A stretch of 64,000 nucleotides of DNA. Source: BS750m-G62 sp964577175 (lineage in GTDB: Bacteria > Planctomycetota > Phycisphaerae > FEN-1346). This document shows, piece by piece, positions 1 through 8,391 of the stretch (positions are counted from its first letter, which is position 1; each line of letters starts with the position of its first letter). The notes under the pieces are model-generated. The model saw nothing but the letters and a program-made list of their open reading frames with translations. It did not search any database and was not told the DNA's origin. Location of the stretch: positions 1 through 64,000 of the forward strand of contig CAZNYC010000003.1 of assembly GCA_964577175.1 (NCBI GenBank). The letters are read 5' to 3'. A program made the translations under genes and the position numbers.

Positions 1-15
1 TAAGTCTGCCATTTG

Positions 16-41
16 CGCGGTGGGTCTGTGCACCCACCGCG
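16..41. repeat. REP-like palindrome
   Basis: Ten-base arms cgcggtgggt and acccaccgcg surround a 6-base loop. It is a variant of the window-wide family built on gcggcgggt / acccgccgc arms. It is intergenic. Confidence 0.7.
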
Positions 42-64
42 ATTGAAACGGCCTTTTCAGGGCT

Positions 65-92
65 GCGCGGCGGGTGCGGAGACCCGCCGCGC
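65..92. repeat. REP-like palindrome (consensus form)
   Basis: Perfect arms gcgcggcgggt and acccgccgcgc flank a short gcggag loop. The same element recurs at about 39266, 46802, 48061 and 59523. Confidence 0.75.
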
Positions 93-354
93 ACAAGTTA
101 GCGTTGTAGGGCTAACGGGGCGCCGAGACCCCGCTCCGAAGGATCTCCGAAATCGGACCCCCCGGGGCCGGCTGCCAAGGGATAAACCTCTTGCGCCTCT
201 GTGTCCGGTGCCTCTTCGTCGCGAATCCCCTTCCTGAATGCCAGAATCCTCCCACAACACTCGCGTTTCGTCCGGACCAGAACCGGGGGTGAACGTCAGG
301 CTGAACCGCAAGCCCGGGTTCTGGAAAGGACTACAGCCGGCAGTCCAAAGATGC

Positions 355-382
355 TCGACAACGCCCGAAATTGTGCTATACT
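355..382 (+). promoter_or_regulatory. Candidate sigma70 promoter of the HzsA-like/cytochrome operon
   Basis: TCGACA (355-360) and TATACT (377-382) are separated by 16 bases, upstream of the first gene of the operon. It would give a leader of about 190 nt before the GTG at 581. The hexamers are good for such GC-rich DNA, but the call rests on sequence only. Confidence 0.4.
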
Positions 383-560
383 TCTTAGCGAGAAACGGCA
401 CGCAAATCTGCTGAGCGCATCGTCTTGCGGGTCTCAAGGACGTTGCGAGAACACAATCTACGCGGTCAACGCCGACCGCAGGCCAATAGCCGGGCGCGCC
501 CCAGTCATGTCGGGCGGGCCGCCAGAAGACAAGCAACCGGGCGTCGAACGTCGTTCGCCA

Positions 561-570
561 GAGGAGGAGG
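561..570 (+). promoter_or_regulatory. Shine-Dalgarno that sets the GTG start at 581
   Basis: gaggaggagg ends 10 bases before GTG 581. The frame stays open upstream to a TTG at 425, but that extension has no ribosome-binding site and would bury the signal peptide, so 581 is preferred. Confidence 0.6.
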
Positions 571-580
571 ACTCCCTCCG

Positions 581-2614
581 GTGTGTGCTGTTGCGCGGAT
601 ACGCGATGCACGTCTCCCCCTCCTGGCCCCGCTTGCCGTAACATGCTTGGTGCTTGCCGCCCCAGGGAGGGGCGCGGAACAGCCCCCGCCGGCCCCGTTG
701 CGCCCCCCGGTCGGCAAACCGCTGATCGTGACGCAACTGCCCGTCGAGGCGGCCCGCGACCTGCGTCCCCGGTGCGACGGCATGCTTCGGGCACCGTACG
801 GGGAGGGGGCGCGTCTCGTGCGCGTCGAGCCGGACGGCTCCCGCCGCCTCCTCAGCCGCGACTTCGCCTCCGCCTGCGACCCGGCCGTCTCGTTCGACGG
901 CGAACACCTCCTGTTTGCCGGCAAGCGGAAACGCGGAGACCCCTGGAACGTCTTCGAGATGGCGGTCGACGGGGGCGGGGCGCGGCAGGTCACCCGCGGC
1001 CTCGGCAACTGCCGCAGCCCCGGCTACCAGTCCACCCTCTACACGATCATCTCGCCGAAACCGTGGTACCAGGTCACGTTCGTCAGCGACCACGCCGGCA
1101 CGCCGAACGAGTACGGGCAGACCCTGGCCACGAACCTCTACTCGGCCAAACTGGACGGCTCGGCGGTGCGGCGGCTCACGTTCAACCTGTCGAGCGACAT
1201 GGATCCGTTCATCATGGACGACGGCCGGCTCCTCTTCGCCGGCTGGCAGCGGCGGGACCTCCGGCGCGGCCTGCGGGGGCGGGTGGCCCTGTTCGGCGTC
1301 AACATCGACGGGGCCGACTACGCCCTCTACGCCGATACGCGCGGCCGGCGGATCAAGCACATGCCGTGCACCACGACGGAGGGCTTGGCGGTGTTCGTCG
1401 AATCGGACCACGTGCCGTGGGACGGTGCGGGGTGTCTGTCCGCCGTCCATGTCCGCCGGCCGCTGCATACGTACCACCGTCTGACGGAGCCGGCGGACGG
1501 CCTGTTCCACTCGCCCTCACCCCTGCCGGACGGGCGTATCCTCGTCTCGCACCGCCCCGCGGACGGGTCCGCCGCCCACGCCGTGTGGCGGATGGACCCG
1601 GCCGACGGGGCGATGGAGCCCGTCTTCGACGATCCCGCGTGCCACGACATCCAGGCGGTGCTCGTCCGGTCCCGGCCGGAGCCGAGCGGACGCTCGAGCG
1701 TCGTCACGGAGACCGATCCGCACGGCCGGCTGTACTGCCTGAACGTCTACCTGACGGACCTGGCGCGGCGCGACTGGCTGCCGCCCGGCACCATCAGGCG
1801 GCTGCGGGTACTGGAGGGCGTGCCGGTTGCCGGGGGCGGGGACGACACCCCCCTGCCCGCCGCGGTACGCGGCGCCGTGACGGGGTCGACGGTGCACGGC
1901 CTGCCGCCGCTGGCCCAGCGCCGCTTGCTCGGCGAGGTGGACATCTCGGCCGACGGCTCGTTCAACCTCCAGGTGCCGGCCGATACGCCGATTGAACTCC
2001 AGGTGCTCGACGCCGACGGCATGGCGCTGCGCACCTGCGGGTGGATCTGGGCCAAGCACCACGAGCCGCGCGGCTGCATCGGCTGCCACGAGGACGGCGA
2101 ACTGACACCCGAGAACCGGTTCGTCCGGGCCGTCCGGGGCGACTCGATTCCGCTGACGCTCCCGCCCGAGCGGCGGCGGACCGTTGATTTCCGCCGCGAC
2201 GTCATGCCGATCCTGACCCGCCGGTGCGCCACGTGCCACGACGCCGACGGCCCTGCCCCGCGGATGGACGGCGGCCCGGCGCCCGCCGTGGGCGGCGGTG
2301 CGTTCTTCAACCGGGCGTACGTCAGCCTGCTGGCCCCGGGGCCGGACGGCACCGCCGGCCGGCGGGAATACGTGCATCCCGGCCGGGCCCGGACCAGCCC
2401 GCTCATCTGGCAGGTCTTCGGCCGGAATACGTCCCGGCCGTGGGACGAGACGGCCGGCCGGCCGGGGCCCCCGGCCTCGGCCTGCACGGCCCATCGTTTG
2501 AATGCCGATGAGAAAAGGACCCTGGTGGAATGGGTCGACACCGGCGCCCTCTGGGATGGAATTCCGGGTCCCGCCGCCCTTCGCGACCGGGACGCGGGGA
2601 GATCAGGAGAGTAA
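581..2614 (+). CDS. HzsA-related di-heme beta-propeller protein
   Basis: A 677-aa exported protein related to the alpha subunit of hydrazine synthase. A signal peptide (about residues 1-32, hydrophobic stretch then an AAPGRGAEQ cleavage region) is followed by TolB/PD40-like propeller repeats (about 60-420, such as DGRLLFAG and DGRILVSH). The middle and C-terminal parts carry one c-type heme motif each: CIGCH at 499-503 and CATCH at 549-553. The middle-domain hallmark GEVDISADGSFNLQVPAD lies just before the first heme. The residue four after the first heme His is Glu, not the Tyr ligand reported for the anammox enzyme, so the reaction is probably different. It is the first gene of an operon whose next gene starts 2 bases after its stop. 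Family call is strong; function unknown. Confidence 0.8.
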   Translation: MCAVARIRDARLPLLAPLAVTCLVLAAPGRGAEQPPPAPLRPPVGKPLIVTQLPVEAARDLRPRCDGMLRAPYGEGARLVRVEPDGSRRLLSRDFASACDPAVSFDGEHLLFAGKRKRGDPWNVFEMAVDGGGARQVTRGLGNCRSPGYQSTLYTIISPKPWYQVTFVSDHAGTPNEYGQTLATNLYSAKLDGSAVRRLTFNLSSDMDPFIMDDGRLLFAGWQRRDLRRGLRGRVALFGVNIDGADYALYADTRGRRIKHMPCTTTEGLAVFVESDHVPWDGAGCLSAVHVRRPLHTYHRLTEPADGLFHSPSPLPDGRILVSHRPADGSAAHAVWRMDPADGAMEPVFDDPACHDIQAVLVRSRPEPSGRSSVVTETDPHGRLYCLNVYLTDLARRDWLPPGTIRRLRVLEGVPVAGGGDDTPLPAAVRGAVTGSTVHGLPPLAQRRLLGEVDISADGSFNLQVPADTPIELQVLDADGMALRTCGWIWAKHHEPRGCIGCHEDGELTPENRFVRAVRGDSIPLTLPPERRRTVDFRRDVMPILTRRCATCHDADGPAPRMDGGPAPAVGGGAFFNRAYVSLLAPGPDGTAGRREYVHPGRARTSPLIWQVFGRNTSRPWDETAGRPGPPASACTAHRLNADEKRTLVEWVDTGALWDGIPGPAALRDRDAGRSGE

Positions 2615-2616
2615 CC

Positions 2617-4248
2617 GTGCCGCGTGCGTTCCTGCTGCTGATGCCGGCCGTCGCCGCCTTGAGCCTTGCCGCCGCGGCCGAGCCCGACCTGCCCGTCTTT
2701 ACGGACGTCACTGACGAGGCGGGCATAACCTTTAAACACAGTTACGGCGACTTCGACCTGAGCAACATCGTCGAGGGAACCGGCGCGGGTGCGATGTTCT
2801 TTGATTACGACGGCGACGGCCACCTGGACATCTATGTCGTCAACGGGTGCTGGCACCGCGACGTCAGTGATAACCGCGGCCGACGGCTCCGGGGGAAACT
2901 CGCCAACGCCCTGTACCGCAATAACGGCGACGGCACGTTCGCCGACGTGACGCAGGCGGCCGGCGTCGGCCACACGGGCTACGGCGTGGGGTGCTCCGCC
3001 GCCGACTACAACGCCGACGGCGACCTCGACCTCTACGTCCTCAACTACGGGCCCAACGTCTTCTACCGCAATAACGGCGACGGCACGTTCACCGACGTGA
3101 CGGCCGCGGCGGGACTGGCGGGCAATCACTGGAGCCTTTCCGCCCCGTGGTTCGACTATGACGGCGACGGCGATCTCGACGTGTACGTGGCCAACTACCT
3201 GGAGTACGACAAGGGCAAGTTCCGCTCGTTCTACGCCGCCGAGAACTACCCCGGCCCCCTGAGTTACGCCGGCCAGCCCGATCGCCTGTACCGGAACAAC
3301 GGTGACGGCACGTTCACGGACGTCACCGAGGAAGCGGGCGTCCACAATCCCGACGGCCGGGCCATGAGCGCCACCGTGGCCGACCTCGACAACGACGGCC
3401 GGCTCGACCTCTACGTCACCAACGACGCCATGGCCAACTACTACTACGAGAACACGGGCGGCCGGTTCGAGAACCGGGCCCTGGTGGTCGGCCTGGCGTT
3501 CGGCGAGGGCGGGCAGGGAGTCTCCTCCATGGGTCCCGCCGTCGGCGACGTCGACCGCGACGGACGCCTCGACATCTACATCCCGGACATGGGCTACAGT
3601 TGCCTGCTGATGAACCGCGGGGGGTACTTCGAGGACCGCACCGCCCGCTCCCGCGTGGCGGTGGTCTGCGGCCAGTACACCGGATGGGGAGGCATCCTGT
3701 TCGACTACGACAACGACGGGTACCTCGACATTTTCTGCGCCAACGGCAACGCGCATCACGAGTACAGCGAAGAGGACGTCCTCTTGCGCAACGACGGGAC
3801 GGGCGTCTTCGAAGACGTGGCCAAGCGGTCCGGGGATTACTTCAGCCGGAAGTACGTCGGTCGCGGCGCCACGTTCGGCGACGTCGACAACGACGGGGAT
3901 TTGGACCTGCTCGTCGTCAACCTGAACGACCGGGCCCGTCTGCTCCGCAACGACGGGGGTAACCGGCGACACTGGCTGACGGTCGCGGCCCTCCGGCCGG
4001 GCGGGAAGGCGACGGGCGTCGGCGCCCGCGTCACGGTGACGGTGGGCGACCTCGTCCAGATCCGCGACGTAATTCCCACGACGGGGTACCTCTCGCAGGC
4101 GGACCCGCGGGCCCACTTCGGTCTCGGCGCCGCGCCGCAGGCCGACCGCGTCGAGGTGCGATGGCCCGACGGCCGGATCCAACGCATGACGAACGTCCGC
4201 GCGAACCAGTTCCTCACGGTGATCCAGGATGCGAACCAGTCCGACTAG
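2617..4248 (+). CDS. CRTAC1-type FG-GAP/VCBS protein with ASPIC/UnbV domain
   Basis: A 543-aa exported protein. It starts at GTG 2617, preceded by aggaga, and has a signal peptide ending near AAAAEPDL. Seven or so calcium-binding FG-GAP repeats follow (DYDGDGHLDIYVVN, DYNADGDLDLYVLN, DLDNDGRLDLYVTN, DVDNDGDLDLLVVN), which should fold as an integrin-alpha-like propeller. The C-terminal ASPIC/UnbV module is at about 455-530 (GVGARVTVTVGD, then HFGLG). Such proteins are secreted and presumed to act in binding or adhesion; no enzymatic role is established. It lies between the HzsA-like gene (2-base gap) and the multiheme gene (20-base overlap), so the three are very likely co-expressed. The family call is firm; the role within the operon is unknown. 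Confidence 0.85.
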   Translation: MPRAFLLLMPAVAALSLAAAAEPDLPVFTDVTDEAGITFKHSYGDFDLSNIVEGTGAGAMFFDYDGDGHLDIYVVNGCWHRDVSDNRGRRLRGKLANALYRNNGDGTFADVTQAAGVGHTGYGVGCSAADYNADGDLDLYVLNYGPNVFYRNNGDGTFTDVTAAAGLAGNHWSLSAPWFDYDGDGDLDVYVANYLEYDKGKFRSFYAAENYPGPLSYAGQPDRLYRNNGDGTFTDVTEEAGVHNPDGRAMSATVADLDNDGRLDLYVTNDAMANYYYENTGGRFENRALVVGLAFGEGGQGVSSMGPAVGDVDRDGRLDIYIPDMGYSCLLMNRGGYFEDRTARSRVAVVCGQYTGWGGILFDYDNDGYLDIFCANGNAHHEYSEEDVLLRNDGTGVFEDVAKRSGDYFSRKYVGRGATFGDVDNDGDLDLLVVNLNDRARLLRNDGGNRRHWLTVAALRPGGKATGVGARVTVTVGDLVQIRDVIPTTGYLSQADPRAHFGLGAAPQADRVEVRWPDGRIQRMTNVRANQFLTVIQDANQSD

Positions 4249-7135
4249 GCGATGGACGGGCCTCGGGGCCCTGGCGCTTGCCACGCTGGCAGCCGTGGCG
4301 ACGACCGCCGGCCTCGCGGGATACGAAGGCGAGGCCCGGGAGCCGGTCTACGTCGGCTCCCGCGTCTGCGCCCGGTGCCACCAGGGCGCCGGCATGGGCC
4401 GGCAGCACGCGACGTGGCTCCTCTCGAAACACGCCCGCGCCTACGCCGTGCTGGCCAAGCCGGGGGCGAAGGACATCGCGCGTCTCAGCGGCATCCCGCA
4501 GGAACCACAGGCCTCGCCCATGTGCCTCGGCTGCCACGCCACCGGCGTCCGGGCCGAGGCCTGGGAGAAGGACGACACCTTCGCCGTCGAGGAAGGCATC
4601 CAGTGCGAGAAGTGTCACGGCCCCGGCAGCGAGTACATGGCGGAGGCCGTCATGACCGACCCGAAGGCCGCCCGGCGGGCGGGCCTCGTCATGCCCACGA
4701 TGGACGACTGCATGGTCTGCCACACGGTCAAGGGCTCGCACGTGGCGGTGCACAAGCGGCCGAAACTCGATATGAAGAAGGCGTGGGCCGAGATCCTCCA
4801 TCCCACGCCGGACCCGTGGCGGTACGGCACGGCACCGCCGCGGCCCGTTTCCGAACCGGGCGACGGGGCAAGGCGACCCAAGTACACGGGTTCGCTCGCG
4901 TGCGGGCGGTGTCACAAGGGCCCCGGCATGGGGTACCAGTTCAGCAAATGGCGGATGGGTCCGCACGCCCGGGCCTGGGCCGTCCTGCGGACGCCCGCCG
5001 GTCGCAGGATCGCCGCCGAGATGCAGGTCAAAGGCGATCCTGGCGTCGCGCCCGCATGCCTGCGGTGTCACAGCACGCCGGCCGGCCGCGCCGCCGGAGG
5101 CTATGCCGAAACGTTCTCCGTGTTCGAAGGCGTCGGGTGCGAGGCCTGCCACGGCGCGGGCAGCGAGTACGCGCCCGAGGCCGTCATGCGCGACCCGCGG
5201 GCCGCCCGCGCCGCCGGCCTCGTCGAGATCGACCGCGACACGTGTCTCCGCTGCCACGAGGACGCGCACGGCGAACCGTTCGATTACGAGCAGGCCCTGG
5301 CGGCGATCGCCCATCCCACGCCGCCGGGCGACCGCCCCCCGGCACCCGCCGCCGGGCCCGTCTACAAAACCCCGCTGAACCTCGCCCTCTCGCCGGACGG
5401 GAAGGAACTGTACGTGGCCTGCGAGGCCTCGGACTCGGTCATCGTGGTGGAGACGGCGGCCCATCGGAAAGTGGCGGAGATCCCCGTGGGCCGGCATCCG
5501 AACGACGTGGCATTCAGTCCAAACGGGTCGCGGGCGTACGTCACGAACCGGCTGGACGACACGGTCTCGGTCATCCACACGGCCGGGCGGAAGGTGCTCG
5601 ACACGGTCCGCGTGGGCGACGAGCCGCACGGCGTCCTGCCGGATCGCGACGGCCGGCGGCTGTACGTCCTGAACACGACGGCCGACAGCATCTCGGTCCT
5701 GGAGGGCGAGGGCCGGGCGGAATCGAAACGCCTGCTGGCCAGCCGGCGGCCGTGGTCGCTCTCCCTCTCGCCGGACGGCACGCGGCTGCTGGTGACGAAC
5801 ACGCTGTCGCGGTTCGTCGAGTTCCGCACGCCCCCGAAGTCGGAGGTAACGGTCATCGACACGGAAGAGGCGGTCGTCGTGGACCGCGCGGTGGTGCCGG
5901 CTGCCAACCTACTCCAGGGCGTGGACTGGCATCCGAGCGGCCGGTTCGCCCTCATCACCCTGAACCGGACCAAGAACCTCGTGCCGATGACGCGGCTGCT
6001 CCAGGGCTGGACCATCACGAACGGCATGGGCGTCGTGTGGGCCGACGGGCGGGTGGACCAGGTCCTCCTGGACGAGCCGAACCGGTGCTTCCCGGACCCG
6101 GCCGACGTGGCCGTTTCGCCCGACGGCCGGCGGGCGCTGGTCACGAGTTCCGGCTCGAACCGGGTGGCGGTGGTCGACGTGCCGAAACTCATCGCCATGA
6201 TCGAGGCCGCGCCCGAGTACGAGCGAAAACACGTCTTCCCGAACCATCTGGGCAAGCCGACGAAGTTCGTCCTCGCGCACATTCCGACGGGCCACAGCCC
6301 GCGAGGGGTCGTCATCACCCGCGACGGGCGAACGGCCTTCGTCGCCAACGCCCTGGACGATTCGGTGACGGTCATCGACATGGAGCGGCTCGAGGCCGCG
6401 GGGCGCATCGATCTCGGCGGTCCCAAGGAGATCACCCGCGTCCGCTTCGGCGAACGGCTCTTTCACAGCGCGGACATCACGTTCCACCGCCAGTTCTCGT
6501 GCCATTCGTGCCACCCGGACGGGCACATCGACGGCCTGACCTACGACATCGAGCCGGACGGCCTGGGCTTCAGCCCGGTGGACAACCGGACGCTTCGCGG
6601 CATCCTGGACACGGCCCCGTTTAAGTGGGAGGGGACGAACCCGAGCCTCCAGCGGCAGTGCGGCCCGCGGCTGGCGGTGTTCTTCACGCGGATCCAACCG
6701 TTCACGCCGGAGGAACTGGCGGCCCTGGACGAGTACATCTGCACGATTCCCCGTCCGCCCAACCGTTACCGGCCGCTCGGCGCGCCGCTCACGGACGCGC
6801 AGCGCCGCGGCAAGGCGATGTTCGAACGGACGCATACCAACACCGGCGACCTGATAGCGAAGGAGAACCGGTGCATCACGTGCCACCCGCCGCCGCTGTA
6901 CACCGACCGGTTGCGCCACGACATCGGCACGAAGATGCCCTTGGACCGCGAGGCCGAGTTCGACACACCGCACCTGAACAACATCTACGATTCCGCGCCG
7001 TACCTGCACAACGGCATCGCCGAGACGCTCGAGGAAATCTGGACCGAGTACAACCCCCACGACGAGCACGGCGTGACGAACGACATGACGAAGGATCAGT
7101 TGAACGATCTCGTCGAATACCTGAAAACGCTGTAA
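4229..7135 (+). CDS. Ten-heme fusion: two c554-like tetraheme modules, YVTN propeller, MauG-like di-heme domain
   Basis: A 968-aa exported cytochrome with ten CxxCH motifs. After a signal peptide (1-30) come two homologous tetraheme modules with motifs at residues 47, 99, 126, 161 and 225, 277, 304, 339; the spacing 52-27-35 is identical, showing an internal duplication. Shared blocks include HARAYAVL/HARAWAVL and GPGSEYMAEAVM/GAGSEYAPEAVM. These resemble cytochrome c554-type domains. Residues about 380-730 form a YVTN propeller. The C-terminal part has CHSCH (758-762), CITCH (882-886) and the YLHNGIAETLEEIW motif of MauG/cytochrome c peroxidase-like proteins. Propeller followed by MauG-like domain matches the fused beta-gamma subunit of hydrazine synthase. 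Likely an electron-transfer or redox enzyme partner of the HzsA-like protein at 581; the substrate is unknown. Confidence 0.85.
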   Translation: MRTSPTRRWTGLGALALATLAAVATTAGLAGYEGEAREPVYVGSRVCARCHQGAGMGRQHATWLLSKHARAYAVLAKPGAKDIARLSGIPQEPQASPMCLGCHATGVRAEAWEKDDTFAVEEGIQCEKCHGPGSEYMAEAVMTDPKAARRAGLVMPTMDDCMVCHTVKGSHVAVHKRPKLDMKKAWAEILHPTPDPWRYGTAPPRPVSEPGDGARRPKYTGSLACGRCHKGPGMGYQFSKWRMGPHARAWAVLRTPAGRRIAAEMQVKGDPGVAPACLRCHSTPAGRAAGGYAETFSVFEGVGCEACHGAGSEYAPEAVMRDPRAARAAGLVEIDRDTCLRCHEDAHGEPFDYEQALAAIAHPTPPGDRPPAPAAGPVYKTPLNLALSPDGKELYVACEASDSVIVVETAAHRKVAEIPVGRHPNDVAFSPNGSRAYVTNRLDDTVSVIHTAGRKVLDTVRVGDEPHGVLPDRDGRRLYVLNTTADSISVLEGEGRAESKRLLASRRPWSLSLSPDGTRLLVTNTLSRFVEFRTPPKSEVTVIDTEEAVVVDRAVVPAANLLQGVDWHPSGRFALITLNRTKNLVPMTRLLQGWTITNGMGVVWADGRVDQVLLDEPNRCFPDPADVAVSPDGRRALVTSSGSNRVAVVDVPKLIAMIEAAPEYERKHVFPNHLGKPTKFVLAHIPTGHSPRGVVITRDGRTAFVANALDDSVTVIDMERLEAAGRIDLGGPKEITRVRFGERLFHSADITFHRQFSCHSCHPDGHIDGLTYDIEPDGLGFSPVDNRTLRGILDTAPFKWEGTNPSLQRQCGPRLAVFFTRIQPFTPEELAALDEYICTIPRPPNRYRPLGAPLTDAQRRGKAMFERTHTNTGDLIAKENRCITCHPPPLYTDRLRHDIGTKMPLDREAEFDTPHLNNIYDSAPYLHNGIAETLEEIWTEYNPHDEHGVTNDMTKDQLNDLVEYLKTL

Positions 7136-7149
7136 CGGAGACCGACGCC

Positions 7150-8391
7150 ATGAACCGGCCCGCACCTCGAAAGACGGCGTGCCTCCTCGCCGCGTTCGCT
7201 GGGGCGGCGCTCTGGTGGCCGGGGGCCGCCGCGGGCGCACAAGCCCCCGATGCGGAACCACAGGCGGATACCACCGCCGCGCCCGCGGACATCGGACTCC
7301 CCTACGTCTACACCCGCTGGGAGCACTACACGACGAAGAACGGCCTCCCGAACGACCACGTCTTCGCCGTCAAGGCGCACGGCAACCGAGTCTGGATCGG
7401 CACCGAAGGCGGACTGGCGTGTCTCGACAAACGGACCGGCGCCATCCGCACCTGGACCGAGGAGGACGGCCTGCCCTGGCGGGTCATCTCGTCGATCGAC
7501 GTGGACCCGAAGACCGGGGCCGTCTGGCTCGGCCTGTTCGGCGCCGGCCTGGCGCGCTTCTCCGCCGGACGCTTCGACCACTTCCACCAACTCAACAGCG
7601 GCCTCGTCAACGACGTGGTCTACGGCGTGGCGGTCGAGAACGACAACGTCTGGGCCGCCACCACCGCCGGCGCCAGCCGGTACGACACCGTCAGGAAGCA
7701 TTGGACCATCTACACCGAGAAGAACGCCCCCATGGAGGAGATCTGGAACTACGGCGTCTGCTACGCCGACGGCAAGGTGTACCTGGCGGTGTGGGGCAGC
7801 GGCGTGCTCGAGTTCGACGTCGAACGCGAGCAGTGGAAGGATTACCTGGACCCCGACGGCGAAATGGAGATCGACCTCTACCGCGACGACGGCATCGTCC
7901 ACGTCATCACCACCGCCGCCAGTTACGTCGACAAGATTCTCTGGGTCACAACGTACTTCGGCATGAACCGCTACGACGGGCGGCACTGGCGCGGCCTGTA
8001 CGCCCACGAGACCGGCCTGCCGAGCGACTTCGGCAACGCCGTCAAGGGCCGCAGCGCCAACGAGGCCTGGTTCGCCACCGACAAGGGGCTCGGCGTCTGC
8101 GCCGACTTTTCAACCGACACCTGGGTCACGTATACCATGGACCCGGAGACCCGCACCGGCAAGGCCGTCGTGCGTCGCGGCACGCGGGTCCTGAAGACCT
8201 TGACGATGCCGCGCTGCATCCCACATAATTACGTGCTTTGGGTAGACTTCGACGGCAAGGACGTCTGGGTCGGCACGTCGAAGGGCCTGGGCCGGGCCGT
8301 CGGGCCCGACTATTACGAGGGGCTTCAGCCCGCAGACGGCGAGGCGGCGACGCACGCAAACGGGCGCGCCGGGAAGGAGGAGCAGCCATGA
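7150..8391 (+). CDS. Secreted beta-propeller, two-component-regulator-propeller-like
   Basis: A 413-aa exported protein. ATG 7150 follows the upstream stop by 14 bases, and the signal peptide ends near AAAGAQAPDA. The mature protein is built of repeats with the pattern VWIGTEGGLACLD, VWLGLFGAGLARFSAG and VWVGTSKGLGRAVG, the signature of Reg_prop-type propellers usually found as sensor domains of hybrid histidine kinases. Here there is no kinase, receiver or membrane segment after the propeller, so it is a free periplasmic propeller. Its stop overlaps the next ATG (atga), coupling it to the solute-binding protein. It could be a ligand-sensing or scaffold component of the operon; that is inference. 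Confidence 0.7.
   Translation: MNRPAPRKTACLLAAFAGAALWWPGAAAGAQAPDAEPQADTTAAPADIGLPYVYTRWEHYTTKNGLPNDHVFAVKAHGNRVWIGTEGGLACLDKRTGAIRTWTEEDGLPWRVISSIDVDPKTGAVWLGLFGAGLARFSAGRFDHFHQLNSGLVNDVVYGVAVENDNVWAATTAGASRYDTVRKHWTIYTEKNAPMEEIWNYGVCYADGKVYLAVWGSGVLEFDVEREQWKDYLDPDGEMEIDLYRDDGIVHVITTAASYVDKILWVTTYFGMNRYDGRHWRGLYAHETGLPSDFGNAVKGRSANEAWFATDKGLGVCADFSTDTWVTYTMDPETRTGKAVVRRGTRVLKTLTMPRCIPHNYVLWVDFDGKDVWVGTSKGLGRAVGPDYYEGLQPADGEAATHANGRAGKEEQP

Larger units (their letters stand above)
1..580. other. Non-coding leader region with two REP-like palindromes and a promoter
   Basis: I find no credible gene here; the open frames have no homology I recognise and no ribosome-binding site. The region holds two palindromes (16-41 and 65-92), a sigma70-like promoter (355-382) and the Shine-Dalgarno sequence of the first gene (561-570). 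The left edge may also contain the end of whatever gene lies outside the window. Confidence 0.6.

Noticed and set aside
581..2614. Calling the HzsA-related genes true hydrazine synthase
   Set aside because: The family resemblance is clear, but the expected Tyr ligand is missing in all five proteins and no hydrazine dehydrogenase or nitrite reductase is in the window.
2780..3960. Regularly spaced similar DNA words (gacggcgacgg, aacaacggcgacgg) that could suggest a CRISPR-like array
   Set aside because: They encode FG-GAP calcium loops (DxDGDG) in frame, differ in spacing and have no constant repeat unit. The same is true at 11400-12560, 14620-15780 and 19560-20420.
1747..4284. 845-codon open frame on the minus strand opposite the FG-GAP gene
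   Set aside because: It is the antisense shadow of GC-rich repeats: low-complexity Val/Asp/Gly composition, no signal peptide, no domain, and it covers two well-supported genes.
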